From NCBI GenBank assembly GCA_015680685.1, contig MNCI01001451.1, forward strand, positions 1,036,784 through 1,083,039: a stretch of 46,256 nucleotides of DNA, written 5' to 3'. The translations under genes and the position numbers were made by a program. Each line of letters starts with the position of its first letter. Position 1 is the stretch's first letter. Below, piece after piece: positions 21,074 through 34,000 of the stretch. The notes beneath the pieces were generated by a model. That model had not been told where the DNA came from. It made no database searches and saw only the letters and a list, made by a program, of their open reading frames with translations. The DNA comes from Gnetum montanum. Lineage: Eukaryota > Streptophyta > Gnetopsida > Gnetales > Gnetaceae.

Positions 21074-23657
21074 CTATGGTTTTGGTGCCCTGATAATGAA
21101 GGACACTCTTAGAATGGGCGTGGACGAAGCCGCGGCTTGAGTGTTGTTGTGTGACTGAGGGTTTATGTGAGAAGGTGCCCGTATAATGAAGGGCGACCTC
21201 GAGACGCCACTGGCTACCGATGAAACGATTGGGCCCCTAGGTGAGCTGGCGGGTACGCGTAAGACAAAAGGTTGTTTTGGCAGTCCCTTACGCTCACCGT
21301 CCATACTCACCACAGTGATTGTATAGGGATCGTTATTTGCGTTCAACGGGTCCTTATATACATGCAGTGTTTGGTTTTCAGGATGCATCAGGTTACTGCT
21401 GTCTAATTTTAGATGACCTTCGTCGATCATGCGTTGAATTTCATCCTTTAATGCCCAGCAGTAATCCGTGTCGTGACCACACATCTGGTGGTAGTCACAG
21501 AAACGGTCCAGCCTGAAAGATCTCGGAACTGCTGGTTTGTTAGGTAAGGCTAAAGAAGGGTCCTTCAGCAATTCACAGTGACGTCTGTGATGCTTCAGAG
21601 CTTCCTCGGACACCTTCTTAGGTTGAATGTACCCTACCACTAACAGTTGTTTCAGCAGTTCAGAATGTTTCACAGGTAAAGCCGCATATTTTGAACGATT
21701 TTTACGCTTAAAATTTGGCTTTGGCTGGGGGGGGGCCTTCAGGGGCAGTTGTGGCTTGGTTGGTGTCAGCACCAGCCGTGGCCTTGGGTGCTGTTGTGGG
21801 CGCCTTCTTGTTCTTGTTGTTTGCACCTTCAGTCAGTGCGGCTACTGTCGTTGTTGCCGCCTTACCCTTGTCTTTGGCCTTGTTGTGTGCATTCCAGTAA
21901 GTGACATACGCCGGGTCTTTGCTGGCCTCCGCAGCATCTTGGATGCTTCTAACTTGCACGAAGGCCTGATGTAGAGAGTTGGGGAAAAGGTAATGCAACT
22001 TTGACTTAATAAAGTCGTTGACCGCTTCTTTGAATATCGCCAGCACATGTGAGTTCGCTATTGGCTCGCGGATCTCATTCAAAGTAGCATTCCATCGCTG
22101 TATAAAATTTTGGATGGGCTCGAGCGGGTCTTATTTCACCCCCATGAGCTGATCCAGCATGACTTCTGGCTTCAGGTTGTATTTGAAGTGAGTCACAAAT
22201 TGGGTCAGCAGCTCTTCGAAGGTTGAGATGGAAGAGCGTGGGATGGCTCGGTACCAGTCCAATGCTTTCCCTATTAATGACATTGCAAAGACTCTGATAA
22301 TCGTATGTGGCCACTGTTGTAGCAACAAGGACTCAGATCAAAAGGTGACTAAGTGAGCATTGGGATCTCCCTCCCCATTGTACTTGGTGAAATGAGGGAG
22401 GGACATCCCTGGCGGCAGTGAAAGCATTGGTACCGCTGGACTAATCAGATCATCCTGGTAAAAGTCCATGATCTGAATAGTATCAGATCCAGCAGCTTTG
22501 AGGTGTCGGAACTCCTCAGTGAGGGTCTGTATAAGCTAGAAGGCTTGGTCAGGACCCGTTGACGGAGGTGCCTATGCTGAAGGCACAGGAGGTTGGACCG
22601 GGAGGGCGATTCTAGGGAACGGAAACGCTGGGAGAGGTTGGCTGGCTGCTTTTGGGGAGGGGATCCCTGCAGGCGGAGGGGCCTGTGAAGACCACCACCT
22701 ACCGGTTTGCGACAAGGGATTAGCCGCCGCCTGCTACGTAGGATGAGGATAGATATACTGCGGGACCCCTTGTGGGACCTGTGTTGTGGGTGCAACAGAG
22801 GGTTGTGCATCATACAACACAGATTGGTTGTGTTGCACTGCAGGGTTGGCCCATGGAACGGCTGCAGGCTGTTGGATGTATGCTTGGGGCTGAACAGCCG
22901 TGGCGATCTGTTGAGTTGGAGGGGGCGGGAACATTTGCGCTGGGCGAGTTATCGATACGGTGTAAGATTGTATCTGAGGGATGAAATGGGGCGCGGTGGT
23001 CACCGGGACCACCGCTGGAATGCTAAGTACCCGCAGTAACGGAATTGCCCCCACGTTATTGTGAGGCATTTGTACTTGCAGCCCAGACGGCTGCACGATG
23101 GCCTACGGAAGGACAGGAATGTGCATCTGCGCAGTCATGGCTGGGTCATGAGGGGCTGCCTCTCCGTTGAAAGGAAACAAAGGATTTACGTATGTGTGGG
23201 GGGTTAGAGTATGGAACGAATGTTCCAACTGGGCCACAAATTCGTCCTCTTCCTCTTCCCCATGCTGGGGCTCCAAAGTAGCCCGCGAAGCCTGGCTTTT
23301 GGCCATGACCAACTGTGTTATAAGTTCATGTTGGTGTTCGGTCAAGGGAATTATGTTGTAAGCTATTGGCTTAAAATCATAGCCCCCTCGGTGGAGCACC
23401 TCAAAGTTTCGCTTTTCTTCAACTTCAGCTCGGCTAAGAGCCAGCTTCGCCTAGATCTTAACATATATAAAGTTCTATTCTTTAGGGGTTATGACCGTGA
23501 AAATGGGCTCTTTTCCCTGAAGCCTCAATGATTGGCGCAATGGCCCTTGAGATCCTGTTGCGCCAGGAGTTGGCCTGGTGACCTCGAGAGGGTTCATAGA
23601 TGTGGCACCCAAATCAGCAGGGACCATGGCGGTTGTGTTTGTGTAAAAGGAATCCAT
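21074..23657 (-). pseudogene. gag: Gag of element B
   Basis: Starts at ATG 23657 (MDSFYTNTTAMVPADLG). Pro/Gln-rich N-terminal region (~23100-22700), then the retrotransposon capsid-like region (~22430-21900) with LPHFTKYNGEGDPNAHL, ALDWYRAIPRSSISTFEELL and FVTHFKYNLKPEVML. A zinc-knuckle-like CDYHQMCGHDTDYC followed by ALKDEIQRMI at ~21505-21430 is the form typical of Tat-clade gags. A Lys/Pro-rich tail leads toward the protease. In-frame stops near 23475, 23100, 22738, 22345 and 22133 and a frame change near 21720 make it a pseudogene. The 85-codon segment 21025-20771 links gag to the protease in the same polyprotein. Confidence 0.88.
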
Positions 23658-23881
23658 GGATTAATGAGATTGAGAGTAACTGGTAATTGGATCTAAAAGA
23701 AAATGGCTGGCAACAAAAAGCATAAATAGGCTTTCTACCCTGTAGGATTTCAAAGAAATCGTCCTTGCGACCGATCTACACCACATGATTCGCCATAAAC
23801 TTCCTTAGAGGTATTATGTCTACGGTTTAGGGTATGGATCGCTAACAGGGCTACCCGAAAAAGGTAGATCGGAACCTAAGA

Positions 23882-23901
23882 GGCCACTCTTTCTAGCGCC
23901 A
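23882..23901 (-). promoter_or_regulatory. Primer-binding site of element B
   Basis: TGGCGCTAGAAAGAG on the minus strand, six bases downstream of the 5' LTR end (TTACA at 23908). TGGCGC-starting sites complementary to a tRNA 3' end are usual for plant gypsy elements. It fixes the orientation of element B as minus. Confidence 0.7.
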
Positions 23902-24595
23902 GAAAACTGTAATGACAGAAAACGTCGGCAGCTGGAAAATACCGAACAAATCCCGTGTACACAGTTTTAACCATGGATCCGTGCAAGGGCTATGTTGGGA
24001 AAACGAATCCGTGGCGCCCTGAACGGTCTTGTCGATCAGACAGGGACTTACTAATTAGTAAACCGATGAATGTCTCGTGAAACGATCTGATTCGAGGAAT
24101 CGCAAAAACGAGGGAAAAACAATATAGATGAATTGCAACGATGATAGCGTTAAACACGATAATAGGAGGCTGACATAAGAGAAACACGTAGCTTCAAGAT
24201 CTACGCTTTGACTTGAAGAATGTATATCTTGTATATCTCGTTACACTGGGGAGACCCCGATTACTGGATGTAAAGCAAGCACAAAACAACAAGGAAACTG
24301 TCCAAACAGGAGTCCGATCTACCTCGTGGGCTAAAGCTGGGATGCAAGGAAGGTCAAGCTCTGATGTCTACCGATCAACCGTTTCTGACCAATAGAGTCT
24401 TCCCAGCAGAACGATTACTCCTGTCGCCAGTGCTCCAAGCGAACTGTGCTCTGTTTCGGCTGTAAGGTGATGCTGTTAACAATTGCCAAAGTGTTGCTCT
24501 CTGTATCTCTGCTCAAAAGTGACAAGTGCTCTAGTGCTCAGAAAAATGCTTTTGTTTCTCTGATTTGCCAACCCCTGTATTTTTGTCAACTGGGG

Positions 24596-24603
24596 TATTT
24601 ATA
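24596..24603 (-). promoter_or_regulatory. TATA box of element B 5' LTR
   Basis: TATAAATA on the minus strand, same context as in the left LTR. Transcription would run leftward into gag. Confidence 0.7.
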
Positions 24604-25354
24604 GGCTGTGACGCTTCGTGGAAAAGGTGCAACCCTGGTGATGTGTGTCCCAAGTGTTTCGGGCACTATGGGTTTGACCATTTTTTGCATCAAACCTCAT
24701 GACTACGCACAATACGCTCATTTGCGTATTGTGCATGTGAAGAAGAGGTGCACGTCGGGCATGTCTCAACTGTCTTTGGATTATATTATGCTCATTCATG
24801 CTGCGTTGCATGCACGAGCGTAACGTAACACAGAAACAATGGATTCAAGCTGTTTTACGCTCGCTTACGCAACTGCGCGTAGTAAAGCATAAACAATGTT
24901 TAGCTTGGCGACGCAATACGCTGTGACACGCTGCATTGTGTTATGAGCGTATGATGAGCAGTCGCGTTTTCTTAGACTTTGCCTTTGACTATTCTGGAGC
25001 TTATTACGCTGCCGTGCGTAACAGAGCGTAAACCTGGCCTTGAACAAAAGACTTAGCAAAATACATAAGAAGTCGCATATCACACTGCTTAAGCTTCTCC
25101 CTATGCCGAAGCAACTATCCTTCTGATGCTGGACTACGTTTAAGCAAAATCACGCTAAGCGCCATTACACTACGTTGCGTGACATAGCGTAAACAGAAAA
25201 AGCATAGAAGGATTAGGAATTTGCACAAGAAGTCGAGGAATTGATGCTACGTGCTTCTTGGTGTTGCTCTGTCTTAGTCTCCCTTCTGGAATTCTGACAC
25301 ACCCCCTTGCCTGAATTGCGAATCTTTGCTTGAGGCCGGCTCGCAATTTTTTTA

Positions 25355-25431
25355 CAGTGTTTCAATGGCCCCTCTTTGTTGACGGTTGGAGGGCTTACCC
25401 AAAAGACGTCGACAAAGAATACGAAACACTG
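25355..25431. mobile_element. 77-bp hairpin/MITE-like element (copy 2)
   Basis: Ends CAGTGTTTC / GAAACACTG, with inner CTTTGTTGAC / GTCGACAAAG. Same position relative to the LTR as copy 1, so it was present before the two LTRs were made. Confidence 0.6.
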
Positions 25432-25462
25432 GATTGGTGGAAGAAAGAACAACGTCCATCCA

Positions 25463-26282
25463 TTCAAATCTAAGCTCTCTTATTCTTCCATGGTTTTCTT
25501 GTCTCTTTGGACTTGTGTTTGTAGGATGACACCCCAAGGTGTTCGCACAAGAATGCATCTCATCGCAAGCAGCAAGATGGGACAACGTTCAAAACACATA
25601 TGATGGGACTGAATCAAACCGTTCACTAGTACATTTCCATTCCCGATATATTCATTATCTGTTTACCAGCCTCCGATACACCGAATACATTCAAAACTTT
25701 GAGCACACTGTTGCATACTGCACCACATTACAGCAGTTGCAACACACGGCCTAGCACTTGGGCATGAGTACAAGATCAACGCAAACCTCCAAAAAAAAAG
25801 AGTGAGACTCTTGGAACTTCTGATATAAGCCCCCAGGCGGGAAGGCAGTTGTCTCAAAACCAAGTACTCATGTCCAAAATGGTCAAGAAACATATAGTTG
25901 CATGGATTTAGCTCTCTGCCAACAGGTCCCCCCTAAACATTAAACACGGGCCCTGTTCCTCCAAAGAATGTAACACATCCTCCTGTGGCTTTGGTCTTGC
26001 CAACAAGTTCTCTTGAACACTAACCAAGAGCCTTGTTCCGCCAAAGGATGCACATCGCATGTCTGAATTCCGAGTCTGCTAAACAATGGCTATTGACGAG
26101 AACCAGCATGCCGCACACCCGAGCATCCCATTTCCCCAGCATATTTCCTTGAGCAGTACCAATCCCCACAATCCCTTTCCTCCTACCCGCTACAACTTTC
26201 ACTGTTCGATCCCATGTACTACTAAACACGGTGCAATGACGTCTAGTCAAGTGGTAAAGAACAAAGTCTATATCAAGTTGCT
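25463..26282. other. Non-coding stretch right of element B
   Basis: No convincing gene on either strand. It contains a diverged internal duplication of about 65 bp (around 25918-25976 and 26005-26058, each with CCAACA(A/G)GT... and TTCCNCCAAAG(A/G)ATG). Confidence 0.5.
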
Positions 26283-26365
26283 TGTGGTGTTTTGCACTTC
26301 TTTGTCGACGCTTCTCGGGTCGATTCCTACAAACGTCAACAAAGAGGGGCCAATGAAACACCACA
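26283..26365. mobile_element. 83-bp hairpin/MITE-like element (copy 3)
   Basis: Ends TGTGGTGTTTT / TGAAACACCACA, inner TTCTTTGTCGACG / CGTCAACAAAGA. Same family as the two LTR-borne copies but at an independent site outside element B. Confidence 0.6.
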
Positions 26366-26479
26366 AAATTTTGAGCTTGGTACTTCTCCAGCAAGAAGCA
26401 GGTCCTTGGGACCCATGGACAACCACGGCTACAATTGGTGTCACACATTGCAACTTTGGGGATCAAAATGCTTAGTTTT

Positions 26480-26890
26480 CACTAAGTATGCAGTACTAGC
26501 GTATACGCCCAGCGTATGCAACCAGCATCAATAGCGTATACACCCAGCATCAACAGCGTATACGCCCAGCGTATATGCCTAGCATAGACATCTGACTTAC
26601 ATGCCCAACGTACACGCCTCCACATGTACGCTTGGCAGGTACGACAAATGTTTACGCCCGACATGGAATCTCCAAAGACAGAATGAAGATAGCATTGAAG
26701 AGCAAGAATTGAAGCAAGTCGACAACCATCAGCGTACACGCTCGGCGTATACGCCCAGCCATTGTTAGCGTATATGCTCAGCGTGCACGCCCAGCGTCCA
26801 TAGCATCCCCATCCAAGTTCACATACGCCTAGCACATCTAACGTATATGCCCAGCGTGTACGCTAGCATGATGTAGCGTATACGCCCAGC
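26480..26890. repeat. Second GCGTATACGC palindrome-rich tract
   Basis: At least four exact GCGTATACGC words and many variants, often extended as AGCGTATACGCCCAGCG. Same motif as the tract at 3500-4140. It lies about 100-500 bp upstream of a TATA box (26991), suggesting the U3 of an LTR, possibly that of element A. Confidence 0.8.
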
Positions 26891-26990
26891 GTATACACCC
26901 AGCAGATGTAATATGTTGTATATTTGTAAATTGTATGCACCCGATCAACACGCCACGTGTCTCTTAACCCGAGTCTAGCGTAACAACTGG

Positions 26991-26997
26991 TATAAAA
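26991..26997 (+). promoter_or_regulatory. TATA box of an LTR-like promoter
   Basis: TATAAAA in the context CTGGTATAAAAACCCCAC, downstream of the palindrome tract and upstream of a TTTACGC-rich leader (27250-27400). Orientation +, which fits element A, but the LTR borders are not resolved. Confidence 0.5.
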
Positions 26998-27239
26998 ACC
27001 CCACTTTTTCACTTCATTGAGGTCGGTCGGCAAACATCCCAGAGCATACTAGAGAAATTTACACTACGCACCAGAGGTAAAACCCTCTTACACTGGAAAG
27101 CCTTGTATGCCGTGCACACAGTCTCTACGCTTCGCCTACCGCGTGAACCAGCCGAGTCATCCCTGCATCCACCAGGGCTTTTTGTCTGCCTTGTGCTCCA
27201 TCACAACTGCGTTAGACCGGTGCACTGTACTTTGACTCT

Positions 27240-27575
27240 GTAATACCATTGTTTACAGTTTACACTAATTTCTTACATGTGTTCTATTTACGCTCGTTTA
27301 CATTTATGCCCTATTCACATCTGTTACGCTATTTACGCTCTCGTTTACGTCTGTTACGCCGTTTACGCATAACCCAACGTGTAACACTTCAGTATACGTT
27401 CGGGGAAATCCTTGTCTGATTCGGGTGCGGACCACCCAAGGTACTCTGCCTTCGTGCATTCTAGCTTGCCCTCAAGCGAAGGCAGGATCATCTGTGCTCA
27501 CCCTGTGATCCCATGGCCTCTGTTTCCTTCCAGCCGGAGACCGACGATTTCAGGTGGTACACACCTTATTGGTGG
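27240..27575 (+). repeat. LTR leader-like segment, first copy
   Basis: Similar (very roughly 70%) to 28805-29075. Conserved blocks include CCAAGG(T/C)ACTCTGCCTTC and AGCTTGCCCTC, ending near CCGACGATTTCA. The first part is a TTTACGC-rich run. Probably R/U5 plus leader of an LTR element. Confidence 0.6.
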
Positions 27576-27639
27576 TAGCGGTAGTTAATTTATCCATTCT
27601 GCATCTCTGATAATTGAAATTTAAATTCAAGATGGCCTG

Positions 27640-28520
27640 AAATATGAGTCCGAAGGTGAAGGCACCGATCCTGCAACTGCCAGCAACTGATTCAAATTAT
27701 CTTCTTCGGCCAAAAATCATTACCAACAACTGCCATCACAGGAGAAGACTTAGCCGCTGCATTAGGAAATGGCGCCATGTATTCCGTAAGGATCTGCAAC
27801 TGTTGTAACCTTTGCCTCTCAAAAATGCCCTTCAGGTTTTTATGATTATACGATTTGATCATCACTTCGTATATTTTCGCTGCCTTCCGTCTGTGATAAC
27901 TGGTAAACTATCTGGCTTACAAAGTTTTCTTCCAACATTTGGTGCAGATTCTTCAAGTAACGTCCACCAAGGTTTTTAAGGAATTTACCATTGTTGCAGA
28001 TGAAAACCCAAATTTGTTCATCATGCAAAATAGGTATCTATTCTTCTGAAATCCACAAGTGTCTCTGCTGGAATCGATGATGTGCCCGCTGCGTTATGCC
28101 CTAAACTGGCATCAGTTCTTTCTGCACAGCCTGCACATGATTACTACCCGAAACCCCCTTCAATACAGCTCAGTTGTGAAAGAAGGGCCTCCCACGCACT
28201 CCATGAACTCGGGTTCACTGTTTTCGGCATCTGGCGAGTCAGCTACGGCTGCGTTTGGCAACATTAATTCGTAAATCCGGCCGATGCCCAGGCACAATTC
28301 TGAATAGCACAAGCCGATGTATTTGCCCAAAAACCACAGCATTCAGTTTTGTTTTTTCGATTTTCTATTTTTTTCTCTGGTAGCATTAACAATGGGCTTT
28401 TGGACTGCAACACAGAAGCCTTCACATCCTTTGATAATTTAAATTTACAGAATTCAAAACCTGTTGGTAGTATGTTCGTTAAGTCCTTTACTTGCTTCCA
28501 ACTCTTAACTGATTCTTGAT
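27640..28520 (+). pseudogene. Unrecognised coding-like fragment between leader copies
   Basis: Several short plus-strand segments look like exons: one ending at a GTAAGG donor near 27785, one at about 27950-28031 (TKVFKEFTIVADENPNLF), one at about 28065-28170 (GIDDVPAALCPKLASVLSA), one at 28185-28268 (VVKEGPPTHSMNSGSLFSA) and one near 28385-28520. Frames differ between segments, and minus-strand frames overlap. The product is not recognised. It may be a captured host-gene fragment; this is a guess from codon-like composition. Confidence 0.3.
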
Positions 28521-28804
28521 AATCCATTACCCACAGTGTTGTCTATTTTGCCAATATTAACAGGGAGTATGCTTTCTTGTGGTAAATAATCACCTCCTTT
28601 GTTTGTTATTCCAATCTTCACTAAAGGAAATAATTTGGCATTTTAATTTTACTTTCCAAGAAGGCTTCAACATCAAGATTATTTACCAGTGGCTTGCTTC
28701 TCCAAGAATACCCATCAACTCACAATACTAAACTGCAAATTTACAACCAGGGATTGTGCTAATTTTGAATAAAATATTCCAACTGTTCCATGTAATGGCC
28801 AAAT

Positions 28805-29075
28805 TTACCAACAAGTACGCTTTGTTTACATTTCGTATTGTCATCTACATTCCATTTACATCCTATTTACAATAACCCCAACGCTAGCCGTAGCTTATGC
28901 TCAGGGAAGTCCTTGGTTGATTTGCATGCAAACCATCCAAGGCACTCTGCCTTCATTTACTTTTCCAGCTTGCCCTCGGGTGAAGATAGGATCAACTGTG
29001 GCTGCCCGATGATCTTTTGGTGTCTGTTTCCCTTCCAACCTTACACCGATGATTTAGGATAGTACATATCTTAAG
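28805..29075 (+). repeat. LTR leader-like segment, second copy
   Basis: Diverged copy of 27240-27575 with the same block order. It lacks the upstream TATA/palindrome part and is cut directly against the gypsy pol remnant that begins near 29100. Confidence 0.6.
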
Positions 29076-29099
29076 TTAGAGAAGGCACAATTGGTAATC

Positions 29100-31075
29100 A
29101 ATATGAAGAAAAGTCATTTCTTCAAGAGGAAAATCATATATTTGGGACATGTGATCTATAAAAATGAAATTTGAATGGAATATACCAAGGTGAAGGCTAT
29201 TAGGGATTGCCCAACTCCTAAGAATGTTGGTGAAGTAAGATCATTTCTTGGATTAGTAGGTTTTTATAGATGATTCATAAAAAATTTTAGTAGTATCTTG
29301 TATTTTACGTTTGCTTTGTTAAAGGAAAATAAAGAATTTAGGTAAGATAATGAAACCAATGGAACTTTGAATTGTGAAAAGAAAAATTACCAATGAATTG
29401 GTGCTTGCAATTCTAGATTTTTAGAAGCTTTTTTAGGTGGAGGTGGATGTAAGTGGACTTGCTATTGGTTTGATACTTCACAAGAATGTAATCCTGTTGC
29501 TTCCTTTTAAGAAAATTTGAATGAGTTAAGGCAAAAATATAGTATATATAAAAAGGAATTGTACACTATTCTTTAAGAAATCAAGCATTTGATACATTAC
29601 TTATTGCCTAAGGAGTTTACTTTGATGACAAATCATAAAGCACTTCAACTTTTAAACTCTTAAAAGAAATTGTGTAAAGCACATGAAGTGGATTACACAG
29701 TTGTAAGAGTATAATTTTTTTTTGAATCACAAATGTGAGAAAACTAATGTGGTGGCTGATGCTTTATATAGGATGCTAGGCATGAATTTTAGCATACCTC
29801 ATGTGGAAGGTATGGGTGATTTTGCTGATTTGTATGAGCATAATGTTAATTTTGGGTAGGTTTCAAGAAGCCTCATAGAATCATTATTGAGTATGAAAGA
29901 CTAGTGAAGGGACTATAATATTCAAAATGAACTCTTATTTAAAAATGGAAAGGTATTTATTTCTAATTGTGATTTTAGGGAAAATATTTTGTTTGAAAAG
30001 CATTGTAGTGGCATGGTAACATACATGGACAGGGATAGAATGTTGAAACTTTTTGGTAGGCACTATTTTTGGTCTAGTATGGTAGCTAAATTTTTGAAAT
30101 TTGTGAGGAGATGTTTGACTTTCCAAAAATTCAAAAAGAGGTAAAGTAGGGAATGAACATTATATACCTTCGCAAATCCCCAAGGGTTCATGAAAAAGGA
30201 TGTCTATGGATTTTGTAAGTGGTATTCTAAAAACCAAAAGTGTGAATGATGCAATTTTTGTTATTGTTGATAGGTTCTCTAAGATGACATCCTTCATTCC
30301 ATGCAAGAAGTTGAGTGATGCTTCTCATATTTCAAATTTGTTTTTCTAGCATGTTATGTAGTTGCATGAAATACCTTTAAATATTGTTAATGACAGAGAC
30401 TCTAAATTCACAAGTAACTTTTGGATGTCCCTTTGGAAAATTTTAACAATTAAGTTAAATTTTTCAATGCATATCATCTAGAGTTTGATGGTCAAATAGA
30501 GGTGGTGAATAAATCCTTACTAAACATATTAAGATATTTATATGATGGACTTCCAAATAGGTGAAAAAAATTGTCGTGTCATGTTGACTTTTCATACAAT
30601 AATGTTGTTCATTTTGCTATTGGGAAAAGTCCATTTAAGGTAAAATATAAGTTTTTTCCAAAGATGTGGATACCTTGAAAAGATTTGATGGTGAAGCTCA
30701 ACTAGGTATTAATTTTGTGCAAGAGATGAGGGATCTTCATGCACAAGTAAAATCAAATCTTGAGAAAAAAGTTGAAGAGAGAGTCCTTAAAAGGAATGAG
30801 GGCAAACCAAAACCAATTTTTTCTGTTAGTGACTTGGTTTGGGTGCACTTGAAGAAGAAGTGATTGAGAGGTGTTAACCTCTGCAAGTTGAAAGCCAAGA
30901 AGATGGGGCTTTTTAGGATTAAGGCCAAGATTAAGGATAATGCTTTTGAGATTGATTTACCAAATGATGTTGGTATGTATTTGTGTTTAATGTTTTAGAT
31001 CTTGTGCACTATCATACACCAGTTGATGAGGATACCATACACGGAAACATCAATGAGTTGAAGGGGGCTGTTAAT
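29100..31075 (+). pseudogene. pol: Strongly decayed Ty3/gypsy pol (RT end, RNase H, integrase)
   Basis: No long frame survives, but successive fragments are in the expected order: end of RT/start of RNase H (KRKIIYLGHVI, VRSFLGLVGFYR; 29110-29280), RNase H (LRQKYSIYKKELYTIL, FTLMTNHKALQLL; 29520-29660), integrase zinc-finger region (GRHYFWSSMV; 30050), integrase core ([23 protein letters not shown]; 30200-30300) and a C-terminal part (FSVSDLVWVHLKKK, IKAKIKDNAFEIDLP; 30810-30965). A purine-rich AAGGGGGC at ~31061 followed by TG may be the polypurine tract and LTR start. Older and more AT-rich than elements A and B. Lineage unresolved; it lacks the Tat-type second RNase H. Confidence 0.8.
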
Positions 31076-34000
31076 TAGTCTAAGCCTTCATTGGAGAAGA
31101 AGATAATCATACTCAAGTGAAGGAAAGCTTCTAGCACTTAGGGAGTCAAGAGGCATGGATATGTTGATGCAGAGGTAAATTTTGAATCATGCCAACTTTG
31201 ACACGTAGAAAAATTTTGATGCATGATAGCTCTGATACTTAGAAATATTTTTGATTTGAAGTTCAAGTTCTAGCACTTAGAGAAATTTTGACTTCATAGT
31301 TTTTTGAAGATCATAGAAAATTATGTTCATAGCTTGGATGTTGAACCTAGATGGTTCTTAATGGTCTTTATAAGCTAAGAACATGCCTTGTGATGATGTA
31401 TTTAAGGGATTTGATACTAAAATCCTCATGGAACAATGTTAAAACCATCATTACATTCAGTTTGAAGTGAACTAAGAAGTAGGTACAACAAACAATGCAT
31501 GATGGATGATAGAGTAGAGACAATGTAGTGGTGGTAGATGACAATTTTGCATTAGGAGGGAAGTACAACGTAATGCCTGGAGGGCCATATGGAAACATGG
31601 ACAACATAGCTATCATGGCAGCCTAGACACTACCTACCATGTGGTAGTGTAGGGGACCGGCTATGGCTAGGCTAGGTATTGGTACGATAGCCTAGTGCAA
31701 TGCCTTGTAATAGGGCCTAAGCCCCTACCATCTGGTAGCATGGCTAGCTATGCTTGCCATTGCCAATAGTGGTTGTGCCATGGCTAGGTTGGTAGTGACA
31801 ATTGATGGCAACCCACTAGGATAGGGTAAAAATAAATTATTTTTTAATTATTTAGAAATTTATATATAATTATATGTTCACCTATAACTAACTTAGAGAC
31901 TTGGCTAGGTGGCTGTCCAAACAAGGCTTAAGACTTAGGTTTAATAACTTGAGGTTACAATTTCAATTCTAAGCTCCATGTTTTTGATTTATTTTCTAAC
32001 TTATTATTATTATTTTATTCAAGCATGCATAAAGAGAAACTTTAAATGATGATATCTCCCAAACCATGAGGTTGATTAGCATGAAATTTATGCTGTTAGA
32101 ATTATCTCAACAAGTGTTACATATTAGGCATGATTTTAGGGTCCAAAAACTATGTTGGATTTTTAGGATTTGAGAGGATAAAAAAAGATTATTTTACCAA
32201 ATTAACATTAGTAGATTTATGTATGGACAAGATGTGGACTTGTAGATTACTTGGATTCAATTCTAATGATATACAAACTTTTGGAAAAAAATGTAACACA
32301 TATACTATTATAATTTCACAAATGTGATGTAGGTCTATCCTCTCACATCATGGCTATACCCTAATGAGGTACTAAGAAGAAGGTTAGAAAAGTAAGATAT
32401 CATAAGATTACCCACTAGGTATTGGTTTTCCTATGAATCTTTTGGTAATAATCCTTACTGGTAAAGTAGGGATGAGATAATCTTATGGCTTAGTTGACCC
32501 CTTAAACTTACCAATGCATAGGTCTTAGGTAAGGTGGGTGATATTATAAGACTTAGGCCATGGTTACTAACCTTTTGAGAGGAATTTAAAATAACCTTAA
32601 TCAATTAGGTTAGAATTACATGGATTATTGTATCTTTGTTCTACTAGTGTCTCTTGCAATTGATGTATCTTATTGGGGCATAATCAAATCTTTTGGTCAC
32701 TGCCATTTATGAAAGCTACTATGAAGGAACCTTGTTAGTTGATGGGGTTCATCTTGAACAAGATGTATATTTTTGATTCTCTTATAAATGTGTGGTTTAG
32801 ATTCAATTGTCCATGAAAATTACTAGAAGGGTATTTTCTGGCTTACTTGAATCATCTTAAATATTAGGCACATTTTTGGGTGGTTTCTGACTCTCCATGG
32901 GTCATGGATCCATGGTTCATCATTGTATTATAGTGAGTCATTGATTCTAATTAGCCCTTGAGTCATGGTTTTTGCTTATACTAAATGTGACATTTTGTTC
33001 CTAAATGTCATGGAAAATTTCAAATATACATTACATTGGACATTATTCATAAAAAAGATAATGTGGAAAACATTAAATATATGTTACATTTGACATTATA
33101 TGTAAAGATGATAATGGTACAAATGTCAAATATATGTAACATTCAACATTATGCATAAAGAAAATAACAAGAAAATGCAAAAGGAAAATGAAAAGAATGC
33201 TTTATTAATGTGAAATAATGTATATGAGTTATACATCGAGTGTTTCTTGGATTACCTTTCTTCAACATCTATTCCTTAGAGATAATTCTGCACTACCACC
33301 ATGATTAGGCTTATATTTGGCCATAAGGGATGGCTAGTCATCTTTCCTTCTCACTTCAGTTGACACATGTTACTTGCCTTTATTGACTCTGCAACTCCAT
33401 GCTGATATGACCTTTAGTGCCTGGGTATAAGTACCTTAGGTCAAACCCCAAAAGGTCAGCTCAAGAAACATTCCCATTATTACAATGTGTCATTTCAAGT
33501 ATTAATTACAACATGTTCTTTTTTTTCTTATTACGATAAACACAATATTTGTTATAAAGAGACACTATCTTTGTTATGTAGTGGCATCATTTGGAAATGA
33601 GTACATGACATTTTTCTAATTCTAGGTCTTTATAGGGAATGTTTGGTAGATGTTGGAGGTATTTGGGCAATTGTGGAGACCTCTCTATAAAATTGAATAT
33701 ATCTATGCTAAGACATTTTTATAATCCTTGAGATGTCTCTAATAAGACATCTCTACTAGGAGAGAGCCATTTTCCATCCATTAGAGACATCTCTTAGGGA
33801 CCAAAGACATATCCCTTTCATGTGGATTTTGATAGCAAGACATCTTGGCAAGCCTAGAGATGACCTGTACAACTAGAAAAAAATTCCAAATTAGTAATTC
33901 CAAATTAGGAAATATTTGGAAAAAATGAGAAAAGGGTAACAACAACTGAGAATCTTCAAGTTGAGCTTGGTAAAATATTTTTATATCTCTTACCATTCTT

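Larger units (their letters stand above)
23908..25462 (-). repeat. 5' LTR of element B (right copy)
   Basis: Direct repeat of 8874-10407; nearly all mismatches are transitions. Inner end TTACA at 23908 next to the primer-binding site. The outer end is uncertain: similarity runs to about 25462 (TGGATGG on minus), but TGTCAGAATTCC at ~25298 with a purine-rich AGGCAAGGGGGTG before it is an alternative start. No 5-bp target duplication matches the GTCAC at the other side. Confidence 0.85.

Noticed and set aside
26482-26835. 117-codon frame with repeated YA/VYA words
   Set aside because: Product of translating the GCGTATACGCC palindrome tract; low-complexity artefact.
31620-31800. GGCTAG/GGTAG-rich stretch as a possible satellite
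   Set aside because: No constant period; reads as simple-sequence drift within an old LTR-like region.
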